Assembly (NCBI GenBank): GCA_900553125.1
Contig: USCB01000013.1
Span: forward strand, 1 to 39,935
DNA from: an uncultured Clostridium sp.
GTDB lineage: Bacteria > Bacillota > Clostridia > TANB77 > CAG-508
Reading direction: 5' to 3'
Length of the DNA stretch: 39,935 nucleotides
Part shown: one piece after another, positions 1 to 7,523 of the stretch
Position numbering within the stretch: position 1 is the first letter of the stretch
How the letters are laid out: every line of letters begins with the position of its first letter
Notes under the pieces: model-generated
Database searches by the model: none
What the model was told of the DNA's origin: nothing
The model's input: only the letters and a program-made list of their open reading frames with translations
Position numbers and translations under genes: made by a program

Positions 1-2
1 AT

Positions 3-1181
3 ATTAAAAATTTAAAAATGCCAGAAAAAATAAAAAAAGAAAATATTCAAAAATTATATGGAAATAAATTAAAAACAAGTGTATCAAAATTAGAAACATA
101 TAAATCATGCCCATATGAATACTTTTTACAATATAGTTTAAAAATAAAAGAAAAAGAAGAATTAAAAGTTAAAAATTTAGACACAGGTTCATTTATGCAT
201 GATGTAATAAATTCTTTTTTTGAAGAAATAAAAAATAAAAAAATAAATATAAAAAATATTACTGATGAAGAAACGGAAAAAATAATAAATAAAATAATTG
301 ATGAAAAATTAAATAATAATAAAAATTATATTTTTACAGCAACGGAAAAATATAAATTATTAGTAAAAAGATTAAAAAGAATTATTTTAAAAGCATTAAA
401 ATATATAATTTTAGGTTTGAAAGCAAGTGACTTTGAGGTTAAAGGAACAGAAGTTGCATTTGACGAAAAAAAAGGAACATATAAGCCAATTGAAATAAAA
501 TTAGAAAATGGAAAAACAGTAGAAATTGTTGGAAAAATAGATAGAATAGATATTGCAAAAGATGGAAATAATAAATATATAAGAATAATTGATTATAAAT
601 CATCTGTAAAAGATATTGATTATACCAATATATATGCTGGACTTCAACTTCAATTAATTACATATTTAGATGCAATGTGTAAAATAGAAGATTTTATTCC
701 CGCTGGAATTTTATATTTTAATTTATTAGAGCAAATAATTAATTCGGATAAAAAAATGACTGATGAAGAAATAGAAGAAAAAATAAAAAATAATTTTAAA
801 ATGAAAGGTTTAATTTTAGCAGATGTAAAAGTTGCAAAGATGCAAGATAATAATTTAATGGCAAGCACACAGTCTAAAATTATTCCTGCATATATTGATA
901 AAACAGAAAATTTAAGTCCTAAAAAAAGTAGTATAGCAACAAAAGAAGAATTTGAAAAATTACAAAAATATGTAAATAATACAATAAAAGAAATATCTGA
1001 AGAAATATTAAATGGAAACATTAAATTAAAACCATATTATAAAAATAAAAAAACACCTTGTGAATATTGTAGTTATAAAAATGTATGTGGATTTAATTCT
1101 GGGTTATATAAAACAGAATATAATTTTATTAATAAAAAGCAGAAAGAAGATATTTTTGAAAAATTAGAAAAGGAGAATTAA
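3..1181 (+). CDS. addB: AddB C-terminal nuclease domain (partial, 5' end outside window)
   Basis: This is the C-terminal part of the ATP-dependent helicase/nuclease subunit B, which with AddA resects double-strand breaks for recombination. The frame is open to the window edge and there is no ribosome site before the ATG at 18, so I treat that Met as internal. Numbering from that Met, a PD-(D/E)XK nuclease is visible: His61 in a GxxxH-type motif, GKIDRID at 172-178, then IDYKSS with Asp192 and Lys194, followed by a QLQLITYLD helix. Cys31 together with Cys348, Cys351 and Cys357 (C-x2-C-x5-C) matches the iron-sulfur staple of AddB. The stop lies 3 nt before pgeF, so the two are probably cotranscribed. 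The helicase-like N-terminal half should lie upstream, which I cannot see. Confidence 0.88.
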   Translation: MKNLKMPEKIKKENIQKLYGNKLKTSVSKLETYKSCPYEYFLQYSLKIKEKEELKVKNLDTGSFMHDVINSFFEEIKNKKINIKNITDEETEKIINKIIDEKLNNNKNYIFTATEKYKLLVKRLKRIILKALKYIILGLKASDFEVKGTEVAFDEKKGTYKPIEIKLENGKTVEIVGKIDRIDIAKDGNNKYIRIIDYKSSVKDIDYTNIYAGLQLQLITYLDAMCKIEDFIPAGILYFNLLEQIINSDKKMTDEEIEEKIKNNFKMKGLILADVKVAKMQDNNLMASTQSKIIPAYIDKTENLSPKKSSIATKEEFEKLQKYVNNTIKEISEEILNGNIKLKPYYKNKKTPCEYCSYKNVCGFNSGLYKTEYNFINKKQKEDIFEKLEKEN

Positions 1182-1184
1182 TTT

Positions 1185-2006
1185 ATGGATTTATCTAATG
1201 ATGTTGTTATAGATATTAAAAATGAAAAACAAGAATTTTTACAATTTAAAAAATTATTAAAATATTCTAATTTAATTTCTCATTGTTATTCTTTAGGAAT
1301 AGATAAAAATTACAGAACATTCAGAGCAAATAGAACCCCTTTGCCTAAAGAAGAATATGAAAAAAATATGAATGATTATAAAAATTTATGTGAGGCAAAT
1401 AATTTGAATTTTAAGAATATTGTAAAAGCAAGTCAGGCACATACAGATAATATATTAAATATTGATTCATCAAATAAAGATGAAGTATTAGATACAAATG
1501 TAAAATCAGACGGATTAATAACTAATAAAAAAGAAATAATCCTTGCAACAACAAATGCAGATTGCATATTATTATTAATGTTTGACCCAATAAAAAGGGT
1601 TATTGCAAATGTACATTCAGGATGGAGAGGAACTTTACAAAAAATATCTGTAAAAACTGTAGAAAAAATGGTGAAAGACTACGGATGCAATCCAAAGGAT
1701 ATAATAGTATGTATTTGCCCAAGTATAAGAAAATGTCATTTTGAGGTGGATAAAGATGTATACCAAATGTTTTATGAACAATTTAAAGAACTAGAAAACG
1801 TAGAAAAGTTTATAGAAAAAAAGGGTGAAAAATGGTATATAGATACAGTTTTAATAAATAAAATAATATTAAAAAATATTGGGATTTTAGATGAAAATAT
1901 AGAAGATTGCGGAATATGCTCAGTGTGTAATAAAGACAAAGTGCATTCATATAGAGCAGAAGGCGTAAATTATGGATTAGCAACAGCACTTATTGCATTA
2001 AAATGA
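1185..2006 (+). CDS. pgeF: PgeF/YfiH family laccase-domain protein (polyphenol oxidase, peptidoglycan editing factor)
   Basis: This 273-residue protein belongs to the DUF152/YfiH family. Members are described as peptidoglycan editing factors and as purine nucleoside phosphorylase/adenosine deaminase-type enzymes. The metal-site signature is present: His86 in SQAHTDN, Cys127 in NADC, and His144 in HSGWRGT. The C-terminal CGICSVC segment followed by HSYRAEG is also typical. Length is normal for the family. The ATG follows an AAGGAG ribosome site with good spacing and starts 3 nt after addB. An intracellular role in cell-wall precursor fidelity or nucleoside metabolism is inferred from the family. 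Nothing in the sequence separates the two. Confidence 0.9.
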   Translation: MDLSNDVVIDIKNEKQEFLQFKKLLKYSNLISHCYSLGIDKNYRTFRANRTPLPKEEYEKNMNDYKNLCEANNLNFKNIVKASQAHTDNILNIDSSNKDEVLDTNVKSDGLITNKKEIILATTNADCILLLMFDPIKRVIANVHSGWRGTLQKISVKTVEKMVKDYGCNPKDIIVCICPSIRKCHFEVDKDVYQMFYEQFKELENVEKFIEKKGEKWYIDTVLINKIILKNIGILDENIEDCGICSVCNKDKVHSYRAEGVNYGLATALIALK

Positions 2007-2012
2007 AAAATT

Positions 2013-2123
2013 CCCTAAAATTCCCCGTCCCCAAAAGGGAAAAGTACCCAAAATTCTCCGTCCCCAAAAGGGAAAAAAGGGAAAAGTCCCAAAAATTCTC
2101 CGTCACCAAAAGAGAAAAATACC
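2013..2123 (+). repeat. Three imperfect tandem GC-rich repeat units between pgeF and the LD-carboxypeptidase gene
   Basis: Units start near 2013, 2047 and 2088. Each has the core AAATTCYCCGTCMCCAAAA followed by a G-rich run (GGGAAAA) and varies from about 34 to 41 nt. The copies are far richer in C on this strand than the surrounding DNA. Each carries a short TCCCC-AAAA-GGGA dyad. The reverse strand reads GGGGACGGAGAATTTT, which resembles the GGGGACGG-type dispersed repeats I recall from uncultured Firmicutes genomes (recollection, not searched). No open frame is supported. Confidence 0.75.
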
Positions 2124-2148
2124 AAATAAAAGAAAAAGGAGCGAAAAA

Positions 2149-3066
2149 ATGATACCAAATAAATTAAAAGTTGGAGATACAATTGCTGTAATTGCACCAT
2201 CAAATGCAGTAAATGAAGATGATATAAAATTTTTAAAAATGACTGAAAAAATGTTTAGAAAACATGGAATAAATGTAATATATGGTAAAAATATATATTC
2301 AAATTCTCTAGGATATGGTGCAAGTCCTAGGGAAAAGGCAGATGACCTAAATGATGCTTTTTTGAATAAAGATGTACAAGCAATTTTTTGTGCAAAGGGT
2401 GGAGAAAATTCTAATACAGTTTTTGAATATATTGATTATGAATTAATAAAACAAAATCCGAAAATATTTTGCGGATTTAGTGATTCTACATTTTTGCTTA
2501 ATATGATATATGAAAAAGCGGGATTGGTAACATTTCATGGTTCTACTTTTAAGGCAATTTCAGATTGGGATGCACCTTGTGTTTTTGAAGATATAATTAA
2601 TAAAATGGTTAATGGAAATACCAGTTTAAATATGAATTCAAATAGTTTTGAAATTATAAAAGAAGGAATTTGTGAAGGAGTTTTAATAGGTGGTAATTTA
2701 AGTTGCATTAGGGAAATGGTATGTGGAGCTTATTCGATTGATTTCAAGGACAAGATTTTATTTATTGAAGATTTGGGAGAAGAGTCAAACCCAAAATTTG
2801 AAAGTAATTTTCTTTATTATATGAAACAAAATGGAGTTTTCGATAAAATTAATGGATTATGGATAGGAAATTATGAACATGAAAGTGAAATAAAATTAGA
2901 AAAAATTGTTTTAGATGTTTTAGAAAATAAGTATAATTTTCCTATTATAAAATCAGAAAATTTTGGACATATTGCTCAAAAGCAAGTTATACCAGTTGGG
3001 GTAAAAGCTAAAATTGATACTATAAGTGATGAAAAAATAACATTATTGGAAAAATGTGTTATGTAA
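2149..3066 (+). CDS. LD-carboxypeptidase, peptidase family S66 (LdcA/MccF type)
   Basis: This 305-residue serine peptidase is of family S66. Its members cut the L,D bond of tetrapeptide stems in peptidoglycan recycling or inactivate microcin C-like compounds. The catalytic triad can be placed: Ser111 in GFSDST, Glu207 in LFIEDLGEE, and His274 in NFGHIAQ. The N-terminal GDTIAVIAPS segment and GGNL at 181-184 are typical. There is no signal peptide, so it is predicted cytosolic, as expected for recycling enzymes. The ATG at 2149 has AAGGAG (2136-2141) upstream. It lies just after the tandem repeat and close to pgeF. Recycling is more likely than self-immunity because no peptide antibiotic genes are nearby. 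Confidence 0.9.
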   Translation: MIPNKLKVGDTIAVIAPSNAVNEDDIKFLKMTEKMFRKHGINVIYGKNIYSNSLGYGASPREKADDLNDAFLNKDVQAIFCAKGGENSNTVFEYIDYELIKQNPKIFCGFSDSTFLLNMIYEKAGLVTFHGSTFKAISDWDAPCVFEDIINKMVNGNTSLNMNSNSFEIIKEGICEGVLIGGNLSCIREMVCGAYSIDFKDKILFIEDLGEESNPKFESNFLYYMKQNGVFDKINGLWIGNYEHESEIKLEKIVLDVLENKYNFPIIKSENFGHIAQKQVIPVGVKAKIDTISDEKITLLEKCVM

Positions 3067-3083
3067 TTTTTTGTCGAAAAGTG

Positions 3084-3112
3084 TTGAAGTTATATAATTA
3101 ATATAGTAAAAT
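3084..3112 (+). promoter_or_regulatory. Predicted sigma-A promoter for the phosphodiester glycosidase gene
   Basis: TTGAAG (3084-3089) and TAAAAT (3107-3112) are separated by 17 nt, and the start codon follows about 37 nt downstream. This is a match to consensus only. Confidence 0.5.
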
Positions 3113-3149
3113 AATAAATACAAAAATATAAAGATAGGATGGAAAACAT

Positions 3150-4250
3150 ATGAATCAAGTAAAAGATAGATTAATGGAAGATGAAAATAAAAAAGGAGTA
3201 AAAAAGTCTAATAATAAAAAAAGAAATAAAAAAAATAATATTTGGAAAAAAATATTGATAGTATTTGCCATATTAATAATAATAGGTATTAGCTCAGTTG
3301 GAATATTACTTTATGGACCATATAATGGATTTAGAGATTGGCTAATTACTTCAGCAATGACAACAATGACACACCAATGGATTGCATATTTATTTTATGA
3401 TGAGGCTACTATAAATGCAGTTATGGCAAATAATAAAGTAGAAGAAATACAAGAAGATACTGATACAGATGCTATTGTAGTTGGAAAACAAGAGGAAAAA
3501 CAATACAAAAATGAATATGAAAAGGCAATATTAGAAAAAAATAATCCAGATGATAAATATAAAATTATAGAAATAAGAGGAAAAGGCTATTCTGGATATT
3601 TGGCTGCTATATATGACCCTTCAAAAATTCATACTTTAGTTACTGCAAAAATTGGTACAAGTGGACAATATTTAACGACAATGGCGAAAAACAATAAAGC
3701 AGTTGTAGCAATAAATGGTGGAGGATTTGATGACCCCAACTATAGTAGTAATGCTGCAAATCCGTTAGGAATTACATATTCAAAAGGAAAACTTATGACA
3801 TCATATTATTATGCCGGAGCAGGTGGAATAATAGGTTTTGATACAGATAACAAGCTTGTATTATCATCAAAATGTACAGAAAAAACAGCTAAAACACTTA
3901 AAATTAGAGATGCCGTAACATGTGGACCATTTTTAATAGTAAATGGTAAAAAATCAGGAGTTGTAGGAAATGGTGGATGGGGAACAGCTCCACGTACAGC
4001 GATTGGTCAAAGAAAAGATGGTATAGTTCTTTTTTTAGTGGTTGATGGAAGAACTGTAAAAAGACCTGGAGCAGATATGGATGATTTGATAGAAATTATG
4101 CAAAATTACGGAGCATATAATGCTGCAAATTTAGATGGAGGAACATCTACAGCTATGACAGTTAATTATGAATTGATAAATGACCCAGTAGATAGCACAG
4201 GAGCACATAAGACAAGATTTGTTTCAACTGGTTTTGGGTTAATTGAATAG
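3150..4250 (+). CDS. Membrane-anchored phosphodiester glycosidase (NAGPA-domain) protein
   Basis: This 366-residue protein has a Lys/Asn-rich cytoplasmic start (1-32), one transmembrane helix at about 33-55 and an extracellular domain of the phosphodiester glycosidase (NAGPA, Pfam DUF2233-like) family. Family motifs in order are AINGGGF, then CGPFLIVNG, PRTAIGQ and NLDGGTSTAM near the C-terminus. Relatives are often annotated as exopolysaccharide biosynthesis proteins, and the human homologue removes N-acetylglucosamine from a phosphodiester. A role in trimming a surface glycan phosphodiester is inferred. The ATG at 3150 follows an AGGATGG ribosome site. A second Met at 3174 is possible but less well placed. 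It has its own promoter upstream and a terminator downstream, so it is probably monocistronic. Confidence 0.85.
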   Translation: MNQVKDRLMEDENKKGVKKSNNKKRNKKNNIWKKILIVFAILIIIGISSVGILLYGPYNGFRDWLITSAMTTMTHQWIAYLFYDEATINAVMANNKVEEIQEDTDTDAIVVGKQEEKQYKNEYEKAILEKNNPDDKYKIIEIRGKGYSGYLAAIYDPSKIHTLVTAKIGTSGQYLTTMAKNNKAVVAINGGGFDDPNYSSNAANPLGITYSKGKLMTSYYYAGAGGIIGFDTDNKLVLSSKCTEKTAKTLKIRDAVTCGPFLIVNGKKSGVVGNGGWGTAPRTAIGQRKDGIVLFLVVDGRTVKRPGADMDDLIEIMQNYGAYNAANLDGGTSTAMTVNYELINDPVDSTGAHKTRFVSTGFGLIE

Positions 4251-4340
4251 TTTCAAAATGAAAGTTACAATTCACAGCATACTAAAATAATGTAATAAAC
4301 TGTAATATAAAAAAAGAGCTTTAAAATGCGATAACTAGTA

Positions 4341-4388
4341 AAAAACACACAATATATCAATGATATTTGATGTATTGTGTGTTTTTTT
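4341..4388 (+). terminator. Rho-independent terminator after the phosphodiester glycosidase gene
   Basis: A hairpin with arms 4341-4359 and 4369-4388 (core AACACACAAT / ATTGTGTGTT, one mismatch) is followed by a run of eight T. Confidence 0.8.
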
Positions 4389-4449
4389 TAATTTATATTT
4401 ATTTTTGATGAAAAAAATTTTTTATTTGATTTAGATAAATTCTGTTTCT

Positions 4450-4909
4450 GTAATAATTCTGTAACATAAAAGAAGAAAATCAATATGGTCCACAAGTACA
4501 AGCGTTAGAATTAACGCTTATGAATCAAGCAAATGTAACAATAAATAAAGCCAAAAAAATAACATATGGAATGACAAATGGAGAAATAGATTTAAGTGAA
4601 GGATATATAGCTAAATTACAAGAAAGAGCTGCAAAGAAGCTAGAAGGATTTATGAAAGAAATGAGAGGAGCAATAGTACATCAACCATTGTTACATTGGG
4701 AAGAATTAAATAATTTTGAGGACAAGTTTGAAAAGGTAATATTAGAAGCAATAAAAGAGAATGATGAAGAAGAACAGAAATATTACGTTGATAAAGAGAA
4801 GACTTTGATTTTAAGGATATTAGATTATAAAGCTGAATATTTATTATGGGGTTATAATTTTGATGTGCCTTTTATTTTAGGGCTGTGAATTGTAACAGAA
4901 TTTTATTAC
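4450..4909 (+). mobile_element. Internally deleted IS66-type element with terminal inverted repeats
   Basis: A 460-nt element is bounded by GTAATAATTCTGTAAC (4450-4465) and the inverted copy GTAACAGAATTTTATTAC (4892-4909). They match apart from a 2-nt gap and one mismatch. Ends beginning 5'-GTAA are characteristic of IS66-family insertion sequences, and the DNA inside encodes IS66 transposase pieces. I see no matching 8-nt target duplication, so the insertion is old or rearranged. With most of the transposase missing, it could move only with help from a full copy elsewhere. Confidence 0.65.
4481..4888 (+). pseudogene. IS66 family transposase, N-terminally truncated and internally deleted
   Basis: The frame reads QYGPQVQAL at 4481, the usual IS66 core opening, through an AAKKLEGFMKEMRGAIVHQP segment to LLHWEE. 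It then jumps directly to a segment from the C-terminal third (KYYVDKEKTLILRILDYKAEYLLW), ending soon after NFDVPF. The catalytic DDE middle part and the last segment after NNLSER are missing. The junction is in frame, so an uninterrupted reading frame of about 135 codons survives, but there is no convincing ribosome site and no complete catalytic domain. Not expected to be functional. Confidence 0.8.
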
Positions 4910-4936
4910 GAATTGCAGAAATACTTTATAAGTATA

Positions 4937-4965
4937 TTGAAAATTTAACAAAAATGTTTTATAAT
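4937..4965 (+). promoter_or_regulatory. Strong sigma-A promoter of tRNA-Arg
   Basis: TTGAAA (4937-4942), a 17-nt spacer and a perfect TATAAT (4960-4965) end 11 nt before the tRNA 5' end, as expected for a stable-RNA promoter. Confidence 0.8.
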
Positions 4966-4976
4966 AATTTATATAT

Positions 4977-5051
4977 GCGGCTATAGTTTAACTGGATAGA
5001 ATGCAAGCCTACGAAGTTTGAGATTTTGGGGTTCGAGTTCCTCTAGCCGCA
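4977..5051 (+). tRNA. tRNA-Arg, anticodon ACG
   Basis: The 75-nt cloverleaf has acceptor arms GCGGCTA / TAGCCGC, discriminator A and no encoded CCA. The D arm is weak, with GU pairs. The anticodon arm CAAGC-CTACGAA-GTTTG puts ACG at 5011-5013. The T loop is TTCGAGT. ACG is normally deaminated to ICG by TadA and then reads CGU, CGC and CGA but not CGG. That matters because the only in-frame CGG codons in this window lie at +1 frameshift sites. The gene has its own promoter and terminator. The outer pair of the T stem is a mismatch, so scoring by a tRNA covariance model would be useful. Confidence 0.92.
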
Positions 5052-5076
5052 CTAAATTAAGCATCTGCATACTTTT

Positions 5077-5111
5077 AAGCACTTATTTTCATAGGTGCTT
5101 TTAATTTTTTT
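5077..5111 (+). terminator. Rho-independent terminator after tRNA-Arg
   Basis: Arms AAGCACTTAT (5077-5086) and ATAGGTGCTT (5091-5100) form 10 pairs with one GU around a TTTC loop, followed by a T-rich run to 5111. Confidence 0.8.
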
Positions 5112-5131
5112 CTTTGTAAATCTTGTACCTT

Positions 5132-5278
5132 TTAATTTAGTTTCTTTTTCTGTTTCAAATAGCTTATGAATTGCTTTTTAAATTCTTCTTTCTTCATTTT
5201 ATCAGAAATAAAGATATAATAAAATTCTGTAGTTTCAGAAACAGCATGTCCCATTTGATAAGATAATATCTTCTGATT
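5132..5278 (-). pseudogene. C-terminal remnant of a tyrosine recombinase/phage integrase
   Basis: On the reverse strand the frame reads LSYQMGHAVSETTEFYY followed by a Lys-rich tail and a stop (complement of 5132-5134). This resembles the last segment of tyrosine recombinases, where a MGH or LGH box is followed by S-x-x-T-T-E-x-Y-Y with the nucleophilic tyrosine. Upstream the frame reaches a stop within about 30 nt, so the rest of the enzyme is missing. The position just beyond the 3' end of tRNA-Arg fits a decayed integrated element, since such integrases commonly use tRNA 3' ends as attachment sites. Its upstream limit is uncertain because a different remnant overlaps it between about 5254 and 5278. 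Confidence 0.5.
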
Positions 5279-5527
5279 TGCTTTGTGCAATTCAAACAAC
5301 AGAAATCATTAACAAGCATTTATCAAAAGATGTAATTTTGGATTCCCGCCTTAGAAGTGTTGATTATGTGACTTTAGAAGGTAGGTTTATTTCCGAAATT
5401 TCGCAAGAAGAGTGGGCACTCTATAATTCTGCACCAACATTTTTTTATGCAGAATCAACAGAAAATGTTTATCTTAGAATAAAAAGTTTTTTTGATGAAC
5501 AGTTTTCAAGGGAATATTTTCATAATT
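5254..5527 (+). pseudogene. Histidine phosphatase (phosphoglycerate mutase-like) fragment
   Basis: The frame reads FDKIISSDLLCAIQTTEIIN, then ILDSRLRSVDYVTLEG, and continues to about FFDEQF. This matches the middle of histidine phosphatases: S-S-D-L-x-R-A-x-Q-T-A-E, then D-x-R-L-R, then L-E-G. The N-terminal RHG catalytic box and the C-terminal second histidine are both missing. The usual Arg of the SSDLLRA motif is Cys here. There is no start codon or ribosome site, and the frame runs on by chance into the 3' end of the converging peptidase gene before stopping at 5580. I read it as a truncated relic in a rearranged patch. Confidence 0.6.
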
Positions 5528-5538
5528 TGAAATACACT

Positions 5539-6657
5539 TTATATCAAGTTTTCAGGATTCAAGCAATCCAATTCTGGTAGTACAAATATTCCATCTTTTC
5601 TAATCAAAACATCATCAAAATATATCTCTCCACCACCATATTCAGGTCTTTGAATATTTACTATATCCCAATGAATACTTGATCTGTTTCCATTATCGCT
5701 TTCTTCTAAGCTATCACCTGGAGTAAAGTGAAAACTACCTTTAATTTTTTCATCAAATAAAGTATCACCAATTGGTCTTTCAACATAAGGATTTAATCCA
5801 AAAGCAAACTCGCCAATATATCTTGAACCTTCATCAGTATCAAGAATTTCATTTAATTCTTTTGTTTTATTAGAAGTAGCTTTAATAATTTTTCCATTTT
5901 CGAATTCGAATTTTATATTATTAAATGTAATTCCATTGTAAGTTGTTTCTGTATTATATGTAATATAGCCATTAACACTATTTCTTACAGGTGCAGAGGC
6001 AACTTCTCCATCTGGAACATTAAAAGTTCCCATATACTTTTCAGCAGGAATTCCTTTTATGCTAAAAGTTAAATCTGTGCCATTTCCAACAATGTGAACT
6101 TTATCAGTCTTATTCATCAAATTTTTTAATGAGTCCATCGCTTTTGACATTTTACTATAATCAAGATTACATACATTAAAGAAAAAGTCTTCAAATTCGT
6201 CTATATTCATTTTTGACATCTGAGCCATAGATTTGTTGGGATATCTTAAAATACACCATTTTGTATTTTTTACTCTTTCTTCAAAATGAACTGGTACAGT
6301 ATAGTATTTGTTGTATAATTCCATAGTTTCCTTTGGTATTTTGTTTAGTTCAGAAGTGTTTGATGTTGCTCTTATTCCTATATATGCATCCATTTTTTTC
6401 ATTCTATCATAATCAATTTGACCATATAATTTTATTTGTTCTTCTGTGGCATTTTCAAGCATTACTCTCAAAACTTCATAATTGATTATGTTGAATTGAG
6501 GATAAGCTCCTAATTCTTCAGCTTTTTTAATCAATTCCTTTGCTAGTGGGATTGCATCTTCTCCTAATATTTCTATTAAAATATTGTCTCCTTTTTTTAT
6601 ATTTACAGAATATGTAAGTAAATTATTGGCTAGTTTTTTATATCTTATATCATTCAT
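5539..6657 (-). CDS. Aminopeptidase, M29 family (AmpS/thermophilic aminopeptidase type)
   Basis: This 372-residue cytosolic metallo-aminopeptidase is of family M29. The metal ligands can be placed: Glu218 in PDGEVASAP, Glu283 in YIGEFAFGLNP, His310 in GSFHFTPGD, and His329 and Asp331 in SIHWDI. The position seven residues after His310, where characterised members have a catalytic Tyr, is Leu here, so activity or specificity may differ. Length is slightly below the usual 400 or so. The start has a strong AAGGAGG site and a promoter at 6694-6721. The gene converges on the phosphatase relic, and its 3' end overlaps that reading frame. The likely job is release of N-terminal residues from peptides. 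Confidence 0.88.
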   Translation of the reverse strand: MNDIRYKKLANNLLTYSVNIKKGDNILIEILGEDAIPLAKELIKKAEELGAYPQFNIINYEVLRVMLENATEEQIKLYGQIDYDRMKKMDAYIGIRATSNTSELNKIPKETMELYNKYYTVPVHFEERVKNTKWCILRYPNKSMAQMSKMNIDEFEDFFFNVCNLDYSKMSKAMDSLKNLMNKTDKVHIVGNGTDLTFSIKGIPAEKYMGTFNVPDGEVASAPVRNSVNGYITYNTETTYNGITFNNIKFEFENGKIIKATSNKTKELNEILDTDEGSRYIGEFAFGLNPYVERPIGDTLFDEKIKGSFHFTPGDSLEESDNGNRSSIHWDIVNIQRPEYGGGEIYFDDVLIRKDGIFVLPELDCLNPENLI

Positions 6658-6693
6658 CGATTTCCTCCTTAAAAAATTTATTTTAATAATATT

Positions 6694-6721
6694 ATTATAT
6701 CATTAATCTAAATAAAGACAA
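6694..6721 (-). promoter_or_regulatory. Predicted sigma-A promoter for the M29 aminopeptidase gene
   Basis: On the reverse strand TTGTCT (6716-6721) and TATAAT (6694-6699) are separated by 16 nt, about 37 nt before the start codon. Confidence 0.55.
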
Positions 6722-6749
6722 GAAAAAGCCACAAAATATTTTGCGGCTT
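6721..6749 (-). terminator. Rho-independent terminator after the Bax-inhibitor-1 gene
   Basis: On the reverse strand arms AAGCCGCAAAA and TTTTGTGGCTT pair over 11 positions with one GU around a 2-nt loop and run into a T tract. It sits between the two reverse genes and directly abuts the aminopeptidase promoter. Confidence 0.75.
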
Positions 6750-6767
6750 AAAATATTATATTAAAAA

Positions 6768-7451
6768 TTAATCTTTTCTTCTTCCAAAAAGTGATAAAAT
6801 TCTTAAGAAAATATTGATAAAGTCTAAGTATAGCTCCATAGCACCATAAACATACAACTTTTCTTCATCACAAAAACCTGCATCATGCATGGCTCTAATC
6901 TTATTTGTATCATATACAGTTAGCCCGAAGAATAAAAATAACATAGCCCAATCTAAAACAATATCAAGCATAGTACTTCCAATAAATAGGTTAATAACTG
7001 TTAATACAAGCCCTACAATAAGAGTTGTAGTAAGCATCGTACTCCAATTTGAAAGATCTTTATCTGTTGTATATCCAATAAAAGATAAAATACCAAATAA
7101 AGCAGATGTTGCAATAAATGCATAACCAATCGAAGTCAATTCATATGCTGCAAAAATTACAGATAAAGTAAAGCCATTTAAAAATGCATATCCAAAAAAC
7201 ATAATAGTTACAGCAGTTGGAGATGCTTTTGTAAATGAAAGAGAAAATAATATTACTACCATAATTTCAGCAATAGCTAATCCATAAAATGTACCATTTG
7301 CAATCATTTGAACATACATTCCAGAATAATAAGCATAAAGTGCAGTAACAGCACTTGCAAGTAATCCTAAAAACATTCTGAAAAATGTATTTGTAAGAAC
7401 AGAGTTTGTATCCATTGTACGGATAGCATTTGAATCATCAAATGAATTCAT
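6768..7451 (-). CDS. Bax inhibitor-1/YccA family membrane protein
   Basis: This 227-residue protein has seven hydrophobic segments spread from about residue 22 to the C-terminus and the family's short N-terminal arm ending in a Thr-rich segment. Family features visible are GLLASAVTALYAYYSG in the first helix, a central FGYAFLNGF segment, and the conserved TVYDTNKI followed by YGAMELYLDFINIFLRIL near the end. Members are pH- or calcium-dependent leak channels, or regulators of the FtsH protease in other bacteria. The precise role here is unknown. The ATG has an AAAGGAG site. It lies downstream of the MecA-like gene on the same strand with a terminator after it. Confidence 0.9.
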   Translation of the reverse strand: MNSFDDSNAIRTMDTNSVLTNTFFRMFLGLLASAVTALYAYYSGMYVQMIANGTFYGLAIAEIMVVILFSLSFTKASPTAVTIMFFGYAFLNGFTLSVIFAAYELTSIGYAFIATSALFGILSFIGYTTDKDLSNWSTMLTTTLIVGLVLTVINLFIGSTMLDIVLDWAMLFLFFGLTVYDTNKIRAMHDAGFCDEEKLYVYGAMELYLDFINIFLRILSLFGRRKD

Positions 7452-7523
7452 TATAATTCACTCCTTTCAATAAAATGATACATACATAATACCACAAGTA
7501 GTGAAAAATAGCTATACAATTTG

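Noticed and set aside
4520..4888. A functional 122-residue gene
   Set aside because: The translation is two separated pieces of an IS66 transposase without the catalytic core, lying between IS66-like ends.
5278..5580. A 100-residue gene starting at TTG 5278
   Set aside because: There is no ribosome site, the frame begins mid-domain of a histidine phosphatase, and it ends inside the converging peptidase gene.
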